64,000 bases of DNA from Streptomyces liliifuscus (GTDB taxonomy: Bacteria > Actinomycetota > Actinomycetes > Streptomycetales > Streptomycetaceae), in NCBI RefSeq assembly GCF_016598615.1, contig NZ_CP066831.1:6634001-6698000 (forward strand), in the 5' to 3' direction. Shown here in pieces: positions 1 through 8,914 of the stretch. The notes under the pieces are model-generated. The model saw only the letters and a program-made list of their open reading frames with translations, made no database searches and was not told the DNA's origin. Positions within the stretch are counted from its first letter, which is position 1. Each line of letters starts with the position of its first letter. The position numbers and the translations under genes were made by a program.

Positions 1-3000
1 TGACCGACCGGCCGGTCCGCCGAGCCGCCCCCGCCCGGGCGCAGGTTCCTCCGGCCCGGCCACCACCGCTTCGAGGACAACCCGGAGCGTGGCCCGCCGA
101 GCCAGCTCCGTCTCGTCCGTCCGCTCCCCGCCCCCGGTCGCCGCCACCAGATGCACCCCGAGCCGCTCCCCGTCCCGCGCCACGGCTTCCAGCGCCCGCA
201 CGACCGACCCGGCCGCCGGGCGGCCGGGGGAGCCCAGCGCGGGGGAGAGCAGGGCGTCTAGGTCATCGACGACCACGACGAGCCGCGGGAGCGCAGGCCC
301 CGTGTCCGAACGCGGCCGGCTGGCGACGGGACGCAACCGGAGCGTGGAACTGGAGGGAGTGTCGATGTCCCCGGCACCGGCGGACCCACCGGCCGCACCG
401 CCCTGCCTGGCCGCTCCTGAACCGGCCGAACCGGCCGATCCAGTCGCACCCGCCGAACTCGCCGAACCTGCGGACCGCTGGGCGACGACACGGCCAGACG
501 CCCCCTGTCGGTCCTGCCGATCCTGTCGCGCCTGCCTGTCCTGTCGGTCCTGCACGGCGTGCCACTCGGCGAAGTCGAGCCGGCCGAGCAGCTCGGCCCG
601 CCGCTTCAGCTCGGCGGCCAGGGACTGGGCGAACTCCCGCATCCGTACGGGATCGTGGGCGCCCAGATGCGTCGTCACGTGAGGCAGGTCCGTACACACC
701 TGGAGCCCGTCCCCGCGCGCGGCCGCGCCACCGCTGCCCGTGCCGTCCCGGCCGTCGATGAGCACGATGCCGAGCCGGTCGGGCCGCTCGGCGGCGGCCA
801 GCGAGGCGGCCACCGAACGCAGCAGTTCCGTGCGCCCGCTGCCCGAGGGGCCCTCGACCAGCAGATGCGGCCCCTCGACCGCGAGGTCCACGCAGACGGG
901 CCCGCGGGGACCGGCGCCGAGCACGGCCGTGGCCCGGCCGCCGAGCGCCTCCGTGTCGTCGGCCGCGTCCGCCCAGCGGGCCATCAGTGACGCCGGGGTG
1001 GCCCTCGCCAGGCCCAACTCGTCGAGCAGCCGGGCGGCTTGGGGCAGCGGCGCCGACACACGGGTGTGCCGCTCGCCCACCACGCCGTCCGCGCGGAGCG
1101 GCGCCAGCGCCCGGGCGAACCGCTCGGCCCAGGCCATGGACACGGCGTCCACGGCGGCGACCGTGCCGTGGCCCACGGGCCCGCCCTGCGCGGGGGACGC
1201 GGAACCGCCCGGCTGCTTGCCGTGCGCCACGCGCAGCAGTCGCAGCGCCGTCGCCACGTCCCCGCTGAGCAGCGCGACGGCACCGCACTCGCGGAAGGCG
1301 GGCGAGGCCGCGCAGGCCGCCTCGTACGTGTCCGTCACCGGTGAGGCGGGCGACGCGGCCGGCGTCTCCACGAGACAGATGACGTGGATCCCGGCCTGGG
1401 GCCCCTCGGCCGCGAGCCGTGACACGGCCTCCCGCACACCGGCCGACCCGGGGTCCCCGTCCACCACGACGACGGTGTGGGGGCCCGGCCACTCGGTGTC
1501 CGCCGGATCGTCGGACCGCGCCCAGGAGGGCCGCCTGGCCCGCCCGCGCGAGGCCGCGTCACTGGTCTGCGTACCGCTGCGGGGGAGTCCCAGGTGGGTG
1601 ATGTTGCTGTCGCGTGCGGTGGGGTGGGCGCGGGGCAGCGCCGGGTCGGTGGAACCGGTGCGCCCACCGGCGCGGGCCGCGTCGCCGTCGGACGGGTGCC
1701 TCGACCGGGCCGGACCGTCGGAGGAGGAAGATGAAGCGGAAGAAGAGGAGGTGGTGGAGGAAGAGGAGGACCCGGGACGGCCGCTCGTGCCACCGTCATG
1801 CCCCCCAGGGCCACCCGCGCCTCCATGGCCCCGCTCGCCGCCGGGTTCCCGTCGCTCGTCGCCGTCCGACCGTCGTACGGCCGAGAAGGCTCCGCTGTCG
1901 TCCGGTGAGCCGTCGCCGAGGCGCCACGCCCCTCCGCCGGTGGACACGGAGGCCCGGCCCGCCTCCGCCAGGTGGTCCTCAAGCCTGCGGACCAGCTCCT
2001 CCGTACGCGCCGTCGCCTGTTCGCGGTCGTAGGCGAGGAGGAGACGGCAGTCCTGGCCGTGGGTGGGACGGAGATGGGGGAGCCAGCCGAGCCAGGACCA
2101 CTCGGCGGTGCGCTCCTCCACGGAACGCGAGCGGTCCGTGCTGATCAGGGTGATTTCCAGGGCGTCGGGCGAGTGCAGCGCGGCGAGCTGGGAGACCACC
2201 GCGCGGGCGAGCCCCGAGAGGCGGCCGCGCGGCCCGGCCAGGCCCAGCGCCCCGACCTCCCGCAGACCCGCGGTCACCGGCACGGAGGGGAGCAGGCCGG
2301 AGCCGTCGGGCGCGCTCCGGTCCGCCGTGCCGAGCCGCACCGTGAGTGTCTCGGGGTGTCCCGGGCCGCGCTCCCACAGTCGCGGACCCGGTCCGAGCGC
2401 GGCCAGCAGCAGCGCGGCGGGATCGGGCCACCGCTCGGGAGCGGACGCGCCCGCGACGAAGGGCTCCTCGGCTGCCGGTGTCTCGTACGCGTCGTCGTAC
2501 GTGTCGTCGTACGCCTCGTCGTGCTCCGTGTCCGGTTCGTCGCTCCGGCCGCCCGCCAGCCGCCTGGCCCATGCGGAGAGCCCGCCGCGCTTGCGCACAC
2601 CGCGTGGCACGGGTGTCCCCCGGAGGGGAGTGCCTTTTCGGCCGCCCTCACCGGGGGCGGGTGCGTCCGGGTTCTCCTCGGGGGCTGCTGCCGAGGGCGC
2701 TCCGGGGTCCGTGCTCTCGATCCGGGGTGCCCGGCCCTGCCCGGGCACGACGGTCGGGCCCGCGGGCGTGAGCCCCTGGGGCGAGGACGTGGCCCCGGCG
2801 GCCCCGTGGGAGCGCCCGCCCTCGGCGGAGCCCCACCCCGCGGTGCCGTACCCGTGATGCGTCTCGGCGGTCGGCGGCGCGCTCCGGAAAGGCGACGCCG
2901 CCTCAGGAGCGCCCCCGTCGCCCCCGTCGTGCCTGTCCCCCCGAACGCCCCCGTCGCGCGCGTGGGGCACCCTCGCCGCTCCGGCTGCCTCACCCGGTGC

Positions 3001-3708
3001 CGGCGCCGGTGCCTGCTGTCCCGTACGACCGGACGTGGCCGTCGGCTGTTCCCGCTCGGGGGTCTCCGGTGCCGTCACGACCCGGATGTGGCCCTCGCCG
3101 TCCGGTGCGGTCTCCCGCACGACGGCCGGTTCGCCCGCCGGGGCCAGGCGCAGCGCGGACTCGCCCACCCGAAGGAGTGCCCCAGGCGCGAAGCGCACCT
3201 GGCGCTCGCCCACGCGCCGGCCGTCCAGCGTCGTGCCGTTCGTGGAGCCCAGGTCCACCACCGAGACGCGGCCGTCCGCCGCGACCGTCACGGCGCAGTG
3301 CAGACGGGAGACGTCCGGGTCGTCCAGCGGCACGTCGGCGTCGGCCGAGCGGCCGATGTCGATCCGGCCGCCGTGCAGGAAATGGACGCCTCCGGCGTCG
3401 GGTCCGGCCACCACGCGCAGCTGTGCCGCGGCGGGGTCGAGGTCGGGACCGGGCTCCGCGGGGGAGCCGAGCGACAGCACGGCGCCGTCCATGAGAGGTG
3501 GCTCGCCCAGCGTGCAGCGCTGCGCGTCGAGCCGCTCCGCCCCCGCGTACAGCACCCCGGCTCCCTCGCCCCCGACCGCCGAGGCGAGGCCGGAGGCCAC
3601 CGCCGCGAGCGCGGTCCCGGCGGGTGCTGTCACCAGCACGTCGCAGGACGCGGGGCGTCCCTCGGGGCGCGTCCCCAGCGGGTCTACGACGGTCAGCCGG
3701 ATCTGCAT
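1..3708 (-). CDS. FHA domain-FtsK/SpoIIIE (EccC-like) ATPase, partial at its C-terminus
   Basis: The reading frame is open from an ATG at 3708 to the window edge (at least 1,236 residues), so the C-terminus is missing. The N-terminus reads MQIRLTVVDP. An FHA phosphothreonine-binding domain follows near residues 105-185, with the motifs IGRSADADVP, SRLHC and DLGSTNGT. A long Pro/Gly/Ser-rich linker comes next, then an FtsK/EccC-type region (LARAVVSQLAALHSPDALEI), a poly-Ser stretch and a P-loop ATPase with Walker A GPSGSGRTE (about 835-850) and a Walker B-like LVVVVDDLDAL. I see no membrane segment in the part present. It is divergent from two Ser/Thr kinases, so a role in reading kinase-dependent phosphorylation is a reasonable inference. 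Substrate unknown: DNA pump or type VII-like secretion motor are both possible. Confidence 0.85.
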   Translation of the reverse strand, partial: MQIRLTVVDPLGTRPEGRPASCDVLVTAPAGTALAAVASGLASAVGGEGAGVLYAGAERLDAQRCTLGEPPLMDGAVLSLGSPAEPGPDLDPAAAQLRVVAGPDAGGVHFLHGGRIDIGRSADADVPLDDPDVSRLHCAVTVAADGRVSVVDLGSTNGTTLDGRRVGERQVRFAPGALLRVGESALRLAPAGEPAVVRETAPDGEGHIRVVTAPETPEREQPTATSGRTGQQAPAPAPGEAAGAARVPHARDGGVRGDRHDGGDGGAPEAASPFRSAPPTAETHHGYGTAGWGSAEGGRSHGAAGATSSPQGLTPAGPTVVPGQGRAPRIESTDPGAPSAAAPEENPDAPAPGEGGRKGTPLRGTPVPRGVRKRGGLSAWARRLAGGRSDEPDTEHDEAYDDTYDDAYETPAAEEPFVAGASAPERWPDPAALLLAALGPGPRLWERGPGHPETLTVRLGTADRSAPDGSGLLPSVPVTAGLREVGALGLAGPRGRLSGLARAVVSQLAALHSPDALEITLISTDRSRSVEERTAEWSWLGWLPHLRPTHGQDCRLLLAYDREQATARTEELVRRLEDHLAEAGRASVSTGGGAWRLGDGSPDDSGAFSAVRRSDGDERREPGGERGHGGAGGPGGHDGGTSGRPGSSSSSTTSSSSASSSSSDGPARSRHPSDGDAARAGGRTGSTDPALPRAHPTARDSNITHLGLPRSGTQTSDAASRGRARRPSWARSDDPADTEWPGPHTVVVVDGDPGSAGVREAVSRLAAEGPQAGIHVICLVETPAASPASPVTDTYEAACAASPAFRECGAVALLSGDVATALRLLRVAHGKQPGGSASPAQGGPVGHGTVAAVDAVSMAWAERFARALAPLRADGVVGERHTRVSAPLPQAARLLDELGLARATPASLMARWADAADDTEALGGRATAVLGAGPRGPVCVDLAVEGPHLLVEGPSGSGRTELLRSVAASLAAAERPDRLGIVLIDGRDGTGSGGAAARGDGLQVCTDLPHVTTHLGAHDPVRMREFAQSLAAELKRRAELLGRLDFAEWHAVQDRQDRQARQDRQDRQGASGRVVAQRSAGSASSAGATGSAGSAGSGAARQGGAAGGSAGAGDIDTPSSSTLRLRPVASRPRSDTGPALPRLVVVVDDLDALLSPALGSPGRPAAGSVVRALEAVARDGERLGVHLVAATGGGERTDETELARRATLRVVLEAVVAGPEEPAPGRGRLGGPAGRS

Positions 3709-4146
3709 CGCCGTCAGCGGTCCCTTCTGTCGCGGGCGCCCGCGACGAGGCTGCCCCGCGGTCCCCCACCGCAGATTCCCCCCACCGCACACGGGCACGT
3801 CGGCCAGTACGGAAAGCATCCTCGCACCTGCCACTGACAACACGCCCGTCCTCCACCGGCATGTGATCTTGATTGGTCGGCTCTGCCCGCAAAAGTGCCT
3901 GACCAATGCCCGAGCGATGTCCGCTTGAGATCGGTCACGTCAAGATGCGGCAACCAAACCACCCAAAGCGAGCGTCTTTTCATCGAACACATACAGGAAC
4001 GGCTTACGTAATGCATGGGCAGGCAGGGTGAGGGAAACCGCAGCGGGACGACAGCCCGGTGCCACGTTCGACGGCACTACAGTGGGTCGGAACCATCCGT
4101 AGCAGGGTGGACGGATCAGTCAGGCAAGCAGCAGGGAGCGCATGAC
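3709..4146. other. Divergent intergenic region between the FHA-FtsK gene and pkaA
   Basis: About 440 bases separate the two divergent starts and must hold both promoters. The middle part (3840-4010) is clearly more AT-rich than its surroundings, which fits promoter DNA. I find no convincing -35/-10 pair, RNA gene or conserved small reading frame. Confidence 0.5.
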
Positions 4147-5826
4147 GTGCGGCCGGTAGGGAGCAAGTACCTCCTTGAGGAGCCGCTTGGGCGCGGCGCC
4201 ACAGGCACCGTCTGGCGCGCCCGCCAGAGGGAGACAGCGGGCGCCGAGGCGGCAGTACCCGGTCAGCCGGGTGAAACGGTGGCGATCAAGGTCCTCAAGG
4301 AGGAGCTCGCCAACGACGCGGACATCGTGATGCGGTTCCTGCGCGAGCGCTCCGTGCTGCTCCGCCTGACCCACCCGAACATCGTGCGCGTACGGGACCT
4401 CGTGGTCGAGGGTGATCTGCTGGCCCTGGTCATGGACCTGATCGAGGGCCCCGACCTCCATCACTATCTGCGCCAGAACGGCCCGTTCTCGCCGGTCGCC
4501 GCCGCGCTCCTGACCGCCCAGGTCGCGGACGCGCTCGCCGCCAGCCACGCCGACGGAGTCGTGCACCGCGACCTCAAGCCCGCGAACGTCCTGCTCAAGC
4601 AGGGAGGCGGCCAGATGCACCCGATGCTGACCGACTTCGGCATCGCGCGCCTCGCCGACTCCCCGGGCCTGACCCGCACCCACGAGTTCGTCGGCACGCC
4701 CGCCTATGTCGCGCCCGAGTCGGCCGAGGGCCGCCCGCAGACCTCCGCCGTCGACATCTACGGCGCCGGAATCATGCTGTACGAGCTGGTCACCGGCCGT
4801 CCCCCGTTCGGCGGCGGATCGGCCCTGGAGGTCCTGCACCAGCATCTGAGCGCCGAGCCGCGCCGGCCCTCCACGGTCCCCGACCCGCTGTGGACCGTCA
4901 TAGAGCGCTGCCTGCGCAAGAACCCGGACGAGCGGCCCAGCGCCGAGAACCTCGCCCGCGGGCTGCGTACGGTCGCCGAGGGCATCGGCGTGCACGCGAA
5001 CTCCGCGCAGATCGCCGCCGCCGAGGCCGTGGGCGTCATGCTCGCCCCGGACCTGGCGCCCGCCGCCGTGCCGGGCGACTTCGGTGCCGCCGACCCCACC
5101 CAGGTGCTCCCGCAGGGCGCGGCCTCGTACGACCCGAACGGCGCGACCAGCGTCCTGCCGCACACCGGCGCCGCCGACCCCACCGCCGTACTGCCCAACC
5201 GTGGCGCGGCCGACCCGACGGCCGTGATGCCGCCGGTGCCCCCGGGGCAGCCCGGGGGCGGTCCCGAGGACCCGCACCCCTGGCAGAACCAGCTGCGGGC
5301 GGCCCGCGACCGCAACGAGCCGACGCAGATGCAGCCGTACCTCGACCCGAACGAGGACCCGCTGCGGCGGCGCCCGCAGCGCCAGGTCGCCAGGCCCCAG
5401 CAGCAGCCACCGCCGCAGCCGAGGCCCCAGCAGCCGCAGCAGCGCCGGCAGCGACCGCCCCAGAACCAGCCCGGGTACGGCTATCCGCAGCAGGGGCAGC
5501 AGCCCCAGGGGTACGCGCCCCAGCACCAGCCCCACCAGCCGCAGCAGCGGCACGCTCCGCCCCAGCAGCCTCAGCAGCCCGCGCCGAGGCCGCCGCGCGA
5601 GCCCCGGCAGCGCAGCGCCAACCCGATGAAGATCCCCGGCCTCGGCTGCCTCAAGGGATGCCTGTTCACCATCGTCATCCTGTTCCTGGCCGGGTGGGCG
5701 ATCTGGGAGTTCAGCCCGCTCCAGGGCTGGATCGGCACGTCCAAGAGCTACTGGGACCAGCTGACGGACTGGGTCGGCACGGTCTCCGGCTGGGTCGAGG
5801 ACCTGGGCGGCGGTTCCGGGAAGTAA
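4147..5826 (+). CDS. pkaA: Membrane-anchored Ser/Thr protein kinase PkaA-like
   Basis: This is a 559-aa Hanks-type kinase. The GTG at 4147 is chosen because AGGGAG lies 8 nt upstream and the protein then begins VRPVGSKYLLEEPLGRG, directly at the kinase fold. Visible motifs are the glycine loop GRGATGTV, ATP lysine K48 (AIKVLKEE), catalytic loop HRDLKPANVLL (D142), DFG at 163-165 and APE. After residue 290 the chain becomes acidic, then extremely Pro/Gln-rich (about 400-490). One transmembrane helix (GCLFTIVILFLAGWAIWEF, about 505-525) leaves a short outside tail with no PASTA repeats. Gene order with pkaB and prfB matches the Streptomyces pkaA locus. The Gln/Pro-rich linker is the unusual feature. 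Confidence 0.88.
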   Translation: MRPVGSKYLLEEPLGRGATGTVWRARQRETAGAEAAVPGQPGETVAIKVLKEELANDADIVMRFLRERSVLLRLTHPNIVRVRDLVVEGDLLALVMDLIEGPDLHHYLRQNGPFSPVAAALLTAQVADALAASHADGVVHRDLKPANVLLKQGGGQMHPMLTDFGIARLADSPGLTRTHEFVGTPAYVAPESAEGRPQTSAVDIYGAGIMLYELVTGRPPFGGGSALEVLHQHLSAEPRRPSTVPDPLWTVIERCLRKNPDERPSAENLARGLRTVAEGIGVHANSAQIAAAEAVGVMLAPDLAPAAVPGDFGAADPTQVLPQGAASYDPNGATSVLPHTGAADPTAVLPNRGAADPTAVMPPVPPGQPGGGPEDPHPWQNQLRAARDRNEPTQMQPYLDPNEDPLRRRPQRQVARPQQQPPPQPRPQQPQQRRQRPPQNQPGYGYPQQGQQPQGYAPQHQPHQPQQRHAPPQQPQQPAPRPPREPRQRSANPMKIPGLGCLKGCLFTIVILFLAGWAIWEFSPLQGWIGTSKSYWDQLTDWVGTVSGWVEDLGGGSGK

Positions 5827-5879
5827 GTCTTCTCAGGCGCCAATAAGCCTTTTCAGGTATTTCAGAGCATTGCCCCTTC

Positions 5880-5914
5880 AAATCCCCGGAACCGCGGTGC
5901 GGTTCTGGGGATTT
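5880..5914 (+). terminator. Hairpin terminator after pkaA
   Basis: Arms 5880-5895 and 5899-5914 pair over 16 bp with one G-U and a 3-nt loop. The structure lies 54 bp after the pkaA stop and before pkaB. It has no long T-run, as is usual in Streptomyces. It suggests that pkaA and pkaB are at least partly separate transcripts. Confidence 0.7.
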
Positions 5915-6007
5915 GTCGACACCTGGGGGGTGATTTCTGTCGCCGAAGAGGAGGTTGGCGCTCTGGGCGCGTAGCTTTATCGGCAACACGCGCCCGTAGG
6001 AGCAGTC

Positions 6008-7252
6008 TTGGTACGGAAGATCGGCAGCCGGTACACCGCCAACCAGATTCTGGGGCGGGGCAGCGCCGGCACGGTGTGGCTCGGCGAGGGGCCCGAGGGC
6101 CCCGTCGCCATCAAGCTGCTGCGCGAGGACCTCGCGTCCGACCAGGAGCTCGTGGGCCGTTTCGTGCAGGAGCGGACGGCCCTGCTGGGCCTGGACCACC
6201 CGCACGTCGTCTCCGTACGGGACCTCGTGGTCGACGGCAACGACCTCGCCCTGGTCATGGACCTAGTCCGGGGTACGGATCTGCGGACCCGGCTCGACCG
6301 GGAGCGGCGGCTCGCGCCCGAGGCGGCCGTCGCCATCGTGGCCGACGTCGCGGACGGACTCGCCGCGGCGCACGCGGCGGGGGTCGTGCACCGGGACGTC
6401 AAGCCGGAGAACGTGCTGCTCGACATGCAGGGGCCGCTCGGGCCCGGCGGCTCGCACCCCGCGCTGCTCACCGACTTCGGGGTCGCCAAGCTCATCGACT
6501 CCCCGCGGCGGACGCGGGCGACGAAGATCATCGGCACGCCGGACTATCTGGCGCCCGAGATCATCGAGGGGCTGCCCCCGCGGGCGGCCGTCGACATCTA
6601 CGCGCTGGCGACCGTGCTCTACGAACTCCTCGCGGGATTCACGCCGTTCGGCGGCGGTCACCCGGGGGCGGTCCTTCGCCGGCACGTCACCGAGACCGTC
6701 GTCCCGCTGCCCGGGATTCCCGAGGAGCTGTGGCAGCTGCTCGTGCAGTGCCTGGCGAAGGCGCCCGCGTCCCGGTTGCGGGCGTCCGAGCTGGGCGAGC
6801 GGCTGCGGGAGCAGTTGCCGCTGCTGGCGGGGATGCCACCGCTGGACGTGGACGAGCCGGACGGGGGCGAGGACGGGAGCGGCGGGTACGACGACGCGCC
6901 GGACGAGCCGCAGGCTCCGCGGGAGCGGGTCCGGCGGGGGGCCGTTCCGCTCGTGCCCGGGGCCAAGCCGGACTCCAACCGTGACACGCATACGTCGATG
7001 AGGGTGCCGGGGCCCGACGAGCTCGCGGGCGGCGCCCGTGGCACGGCCCGGGCGCCGCGGGCAGCGGGGGCGCCGCGGCCGGGGTCCGCGCGCCATCGGG
7101 CCGCCGCGGCCCGGCGTCGGAGGATCACGTTGGGGGCGGCGGGGGTGGCGCTCGTCGCTGCGGTGGGGGTTGGCGCGTGGCTCGCCACCTCGGGGGACGA
7201 CGCGGGTGCGACGCCCTCCGAGACGGAGACGTCGGCGCCGGCTTCGCCCTGA
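6008..7252 (+). CDS. pkaB: Membrane-anchored Ser/Thr protein kinase PkaB-like
   Basis: This 414-aa Hanks-type kinase probably starts at the TTG at 6008: AGGAG lies 5 nt upstream, and the protein then opens VRKIGSRYTANQILGRG, in register with PkaA. Motifs are GRGSAGTV, ATP lysine K36 (AIKLLRED), HRDVKPENVLL (D130), DFG at 156-158 and APE. The tail is Gly/Arg/Ala-rich with one transmembrane helix at about 373-395 and a short Thr/Ser/Ala-rich outside end. It is a tandem paralogue of the upstream kinase with a different linker. Like PkaA it lacks a recognisable external sensor domain, so its signal cannot be read from sequence. Confidence 0.87.
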   Translation: MVRKIGSRYTANQILGRGSAGTVWLGEGPEGPVAIKLLREDLASDQELVGRFVQERTALLGLDHPHVVSVRDLVVDGNDLALVMDLVRGTDLRTRLDRERRLAPEAAVAIVADVADGLAAAHAAGVVHRDVKPENVLLDMQGPLGPGGSHPALLTDFGVAKLIDSPRRTRATKIIGTPDYLAPEIIEGLPPRAAVDIYALATVLYELLAGFTPFGGGHPGAVLRRHVTETVVPLPGIPEELWQLLVQCLAKAPASRLRASELGERLREQLPLLAGMPPLDVDEPDGGEDGSGGYDDAPDEPQAPRERVRRGAVPLVPGAKPDSNRDTHTSMRVPGPDELAGGARGTARAPRAAGAPRPGSARHRAAAARRRRITLGAAGVALVAAVGVGAWLATSGDDAGATPSETETSAPASP

Positions 7253-7296
7253 CGGGCCGCTTGTCGTTTTTCGGGTGCGGGTTCGTTTGGGCTGAG

Positions 7297-7402
7297 CGCG
7301 CAGTTCCCCGCGCCCCTCAACAGCACGGGGCTACCGCCCCTGAAGACGAAAGGCAGGGGCGGTAGCCCCTCTTTCGTCTTCAGGGGCGCGGGGAACTGCG
7401 CG
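7297..7402. repeat. Nested inverted repeats with alternative hairpins between pkaB and prfB
   Basis: An outer perfect 21-bp inverted repeat (7297-7317 with 7382-7402) encloses two 16-bp inverted repeats that overlap each other: 7327-7342 with 7354-7369, and 7337-7352 with 7371-7386. Because their left arms overlap, only one inner hairpin can form at a time. The structure probably ends pkaB transcription. The outer arm belongs to a repeat also found at 10054 and 49640. Confidence 0.75.
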
Positions 7403-7503
7403 ACCGGCCCCCACCGGCCCGCACCCGACGAACCGAGCCCCGCCAATCACAAGCCCCCCGTTCCACCGGCGGAGCCACTTCGTGGAGCCGTTACGCTGGA
7501 GGC

Positions 7504-8610
7504 GTGGCAGTCGTCGATGTATCCGAAGAGCTCAAGTCCCTCTCCTCGACCATGGAGTCGATCGAGGCCGTCCTGGACCTCGACAAGCTGAGGGCAGACA
7601 TCGCCGTGCTCGAGGAGCAGGCGGCAGCGCCGTCCCTGTGGGACGACCCGGACGAGGCGCAGAAGATCACCAGCAAGCTGAGCCACCTCCAGGCCGAGGT
7701 GCGCAAGGCCGAAGCGCTCCGCGGGCGTATCGATGATCTCAGTGTCCTCTTCGAGATGGCCGAGGAGGAGGACGACCCGGACACCCGGGCCGAGGCCGAG
7801 ACCGAGCTCACCGCCGTCAAGAAGGCGCTGGACGAGATGGAGGTCCGGACCCTGCTCTCCGGGGAGTACGACTCCCGCGAGGCGCTCGTCAACATCCGCG
7901 CGGAGGCCGGTGGCGTCGACGCCGCCGACTTCGCCGAGAAGCTGCAGCGCATGTACCTGCGCTGGGCCGAGCAGCACGGATACAAGACGGAGGTCTACGA
8001 GACCTCGTACGCGGAAGAGGCCGGCATCAAGTCGACCACCTTCGCCGTCCAGATCCCGTACGCGTACGGGACGCTCTCGGTGGAGCAGGGCACGCACCGG
8101 CTGGTGCGCATCTCGCCCTTCGACAACCAGGGACGGCGCCAGACCTCCTTCGCGGGTGTGGAGATCCTTCCCGTCGTCGAGCAGACCGACCACATCGAGA
8201 TCGACGAGTCCGAGCTCCGGGTGGACGTGTACCGCTCGTCCGGGCCCGGCGGCCAGGGCGTCAACACGACCGACTCCGCGGTGCGGCTCACCCACCTCCC
8301 CACCGGAATCGTCGTCTCCTGCCAGAACGAGCGGTCGCAGATCCAGAACAAGGCGTCCGCGATGAACGTGCTGCAGGCCAAGCTCCTCGACCGGCGCCGG
8401 CAGGAGGAGCAGGCCAAGATGGACGCCCTCAAGGGCGACGGCGGCAACTCCTGGGGCAACCAGATGCGTTCGTACGTCCTGCACCCGTACCAAATGGTCA
8501 AGGATCTGCGCACGGAGTTCGAAGTCGGAAACCCCGAGGCCGTTTTCAATGGCGAGATCGACGGGTTCCTCGAGGCCGGAATTCGCTGGCGCAAGCAGCA
8601 GGAGAAGTAG
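7504..8610 (+). CDS. prfB: Peptide chain release factor 2
   Basis: This 368-aa class I release factor ends translation at UGA and UAA. The anticodon-like SPF tripeptide lies in [15 protein letters not shown] (about residue 204), and the GGQ motif that triggers peptidyl-tRNA hydrolysis lies in [15 protein letters not shown] (about 250). The frame is continuous, so the programmed frameshift of many bacterial prfB genes is absent. The GTG start at 7504 sits just after GGAGG and 6 nt after a TACGCT -10-like hexamer, so the mRNA may be leaderless. Most of the other genes near it concern division and trans-translation, a conserved Streptomyces arrangement. Confidence 0.97.
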   Translation: MAVVDVSEELKSLSSTMESIEAVLDLDKLRADIAVLEEQAAAPSLWDDPDEAQKITSKLSHLQAEVRKAEALRGRIDDLSVLFEMAEEEDDPDTRAEAETELTAVKKALDEMEVRTLLSGEYDSREALVNIRAEAGGVDAADFAEKLQRMYLRWAEQHGYKTEVYETSYAEEAGIKSTTFAVQIPYAYGTLSVEQGTHRLVRISPFDNQGRRQTSFAGVEILPVVEQTDHIEIDESELRVDVYRSSGPGGQGVNTTDSAVRLTHLPTGIVVSCQNERSQIQNKASAMNVLQAKLLDRRRQEEQAKMDALKGDGGNSWGNQMRSYVLHPYQMVKDLRTEFEVGNPEAVFNGEIDGFLEAGIRWRKQQEK

Positions 8611-8914
8611 GCGACATTTGTAGACGTCGTTTTGTCGACAGGGCAACTGCCATCCATCGGACGGCAGTTGCCCTTTGTGTAGGCCGATGTCTGGGTTTTA
8701 CATCACACTCACATGACGCTGTGCCGGTCAAAAGAGCTTGATCTGGACATCGCGGTCGCAACGACCTTGACGTTGCATTGAAAAGTGGGAAAGCTGACGC
8801 GCGGCATGCGTATCTCTGGGGCGCATGTGAACCGGGAGCTCCACCGAGCTTTCCCCGACGTCGCGGCCCCGGGCGCTGCACCATTGACGATGAGCTACTG
8901 GGGGTAGCAACCAG
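8611..8914. other. Intergenic region between prfB and the LAETG wall-protein gene
   Basis: It holds the prfB terminator, then about 240 bases with lower GC (8690-8790) that presumably contain the promoter of the wall-protein gene. I see no additional gene. A weak GGGGGT Shine-Dalgarno sits 9 nt before the next ATG. Confidence 0.5.
8640..8674 (+). terminator. Hairpin terminator after prfB
   Basis: A perfect 12-bp stem (8640-8651 with 8663-8674) and 11-nt loop, followed by TTGTGT, lies 30 bp after the prfB stop. Confidence 0.85.

Noticed and set aside
263-3892. Long Arg/Gly-rich open frames on both strands across the first 3.9 kb
   Set aside because: They are antisense or out-of-frame shadows of the FHA-FtsK gene, caused by high GC. 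Their compositions (Arg/Pro/Ala only) lack domain motifs, whereas the chosen frame has FHA and Walker A motifs.
7504-8610. Programmed frameshift in prfB
   Set aside because: The reading frame is continuous from start to stop with no in-frame TGA near codon 25.
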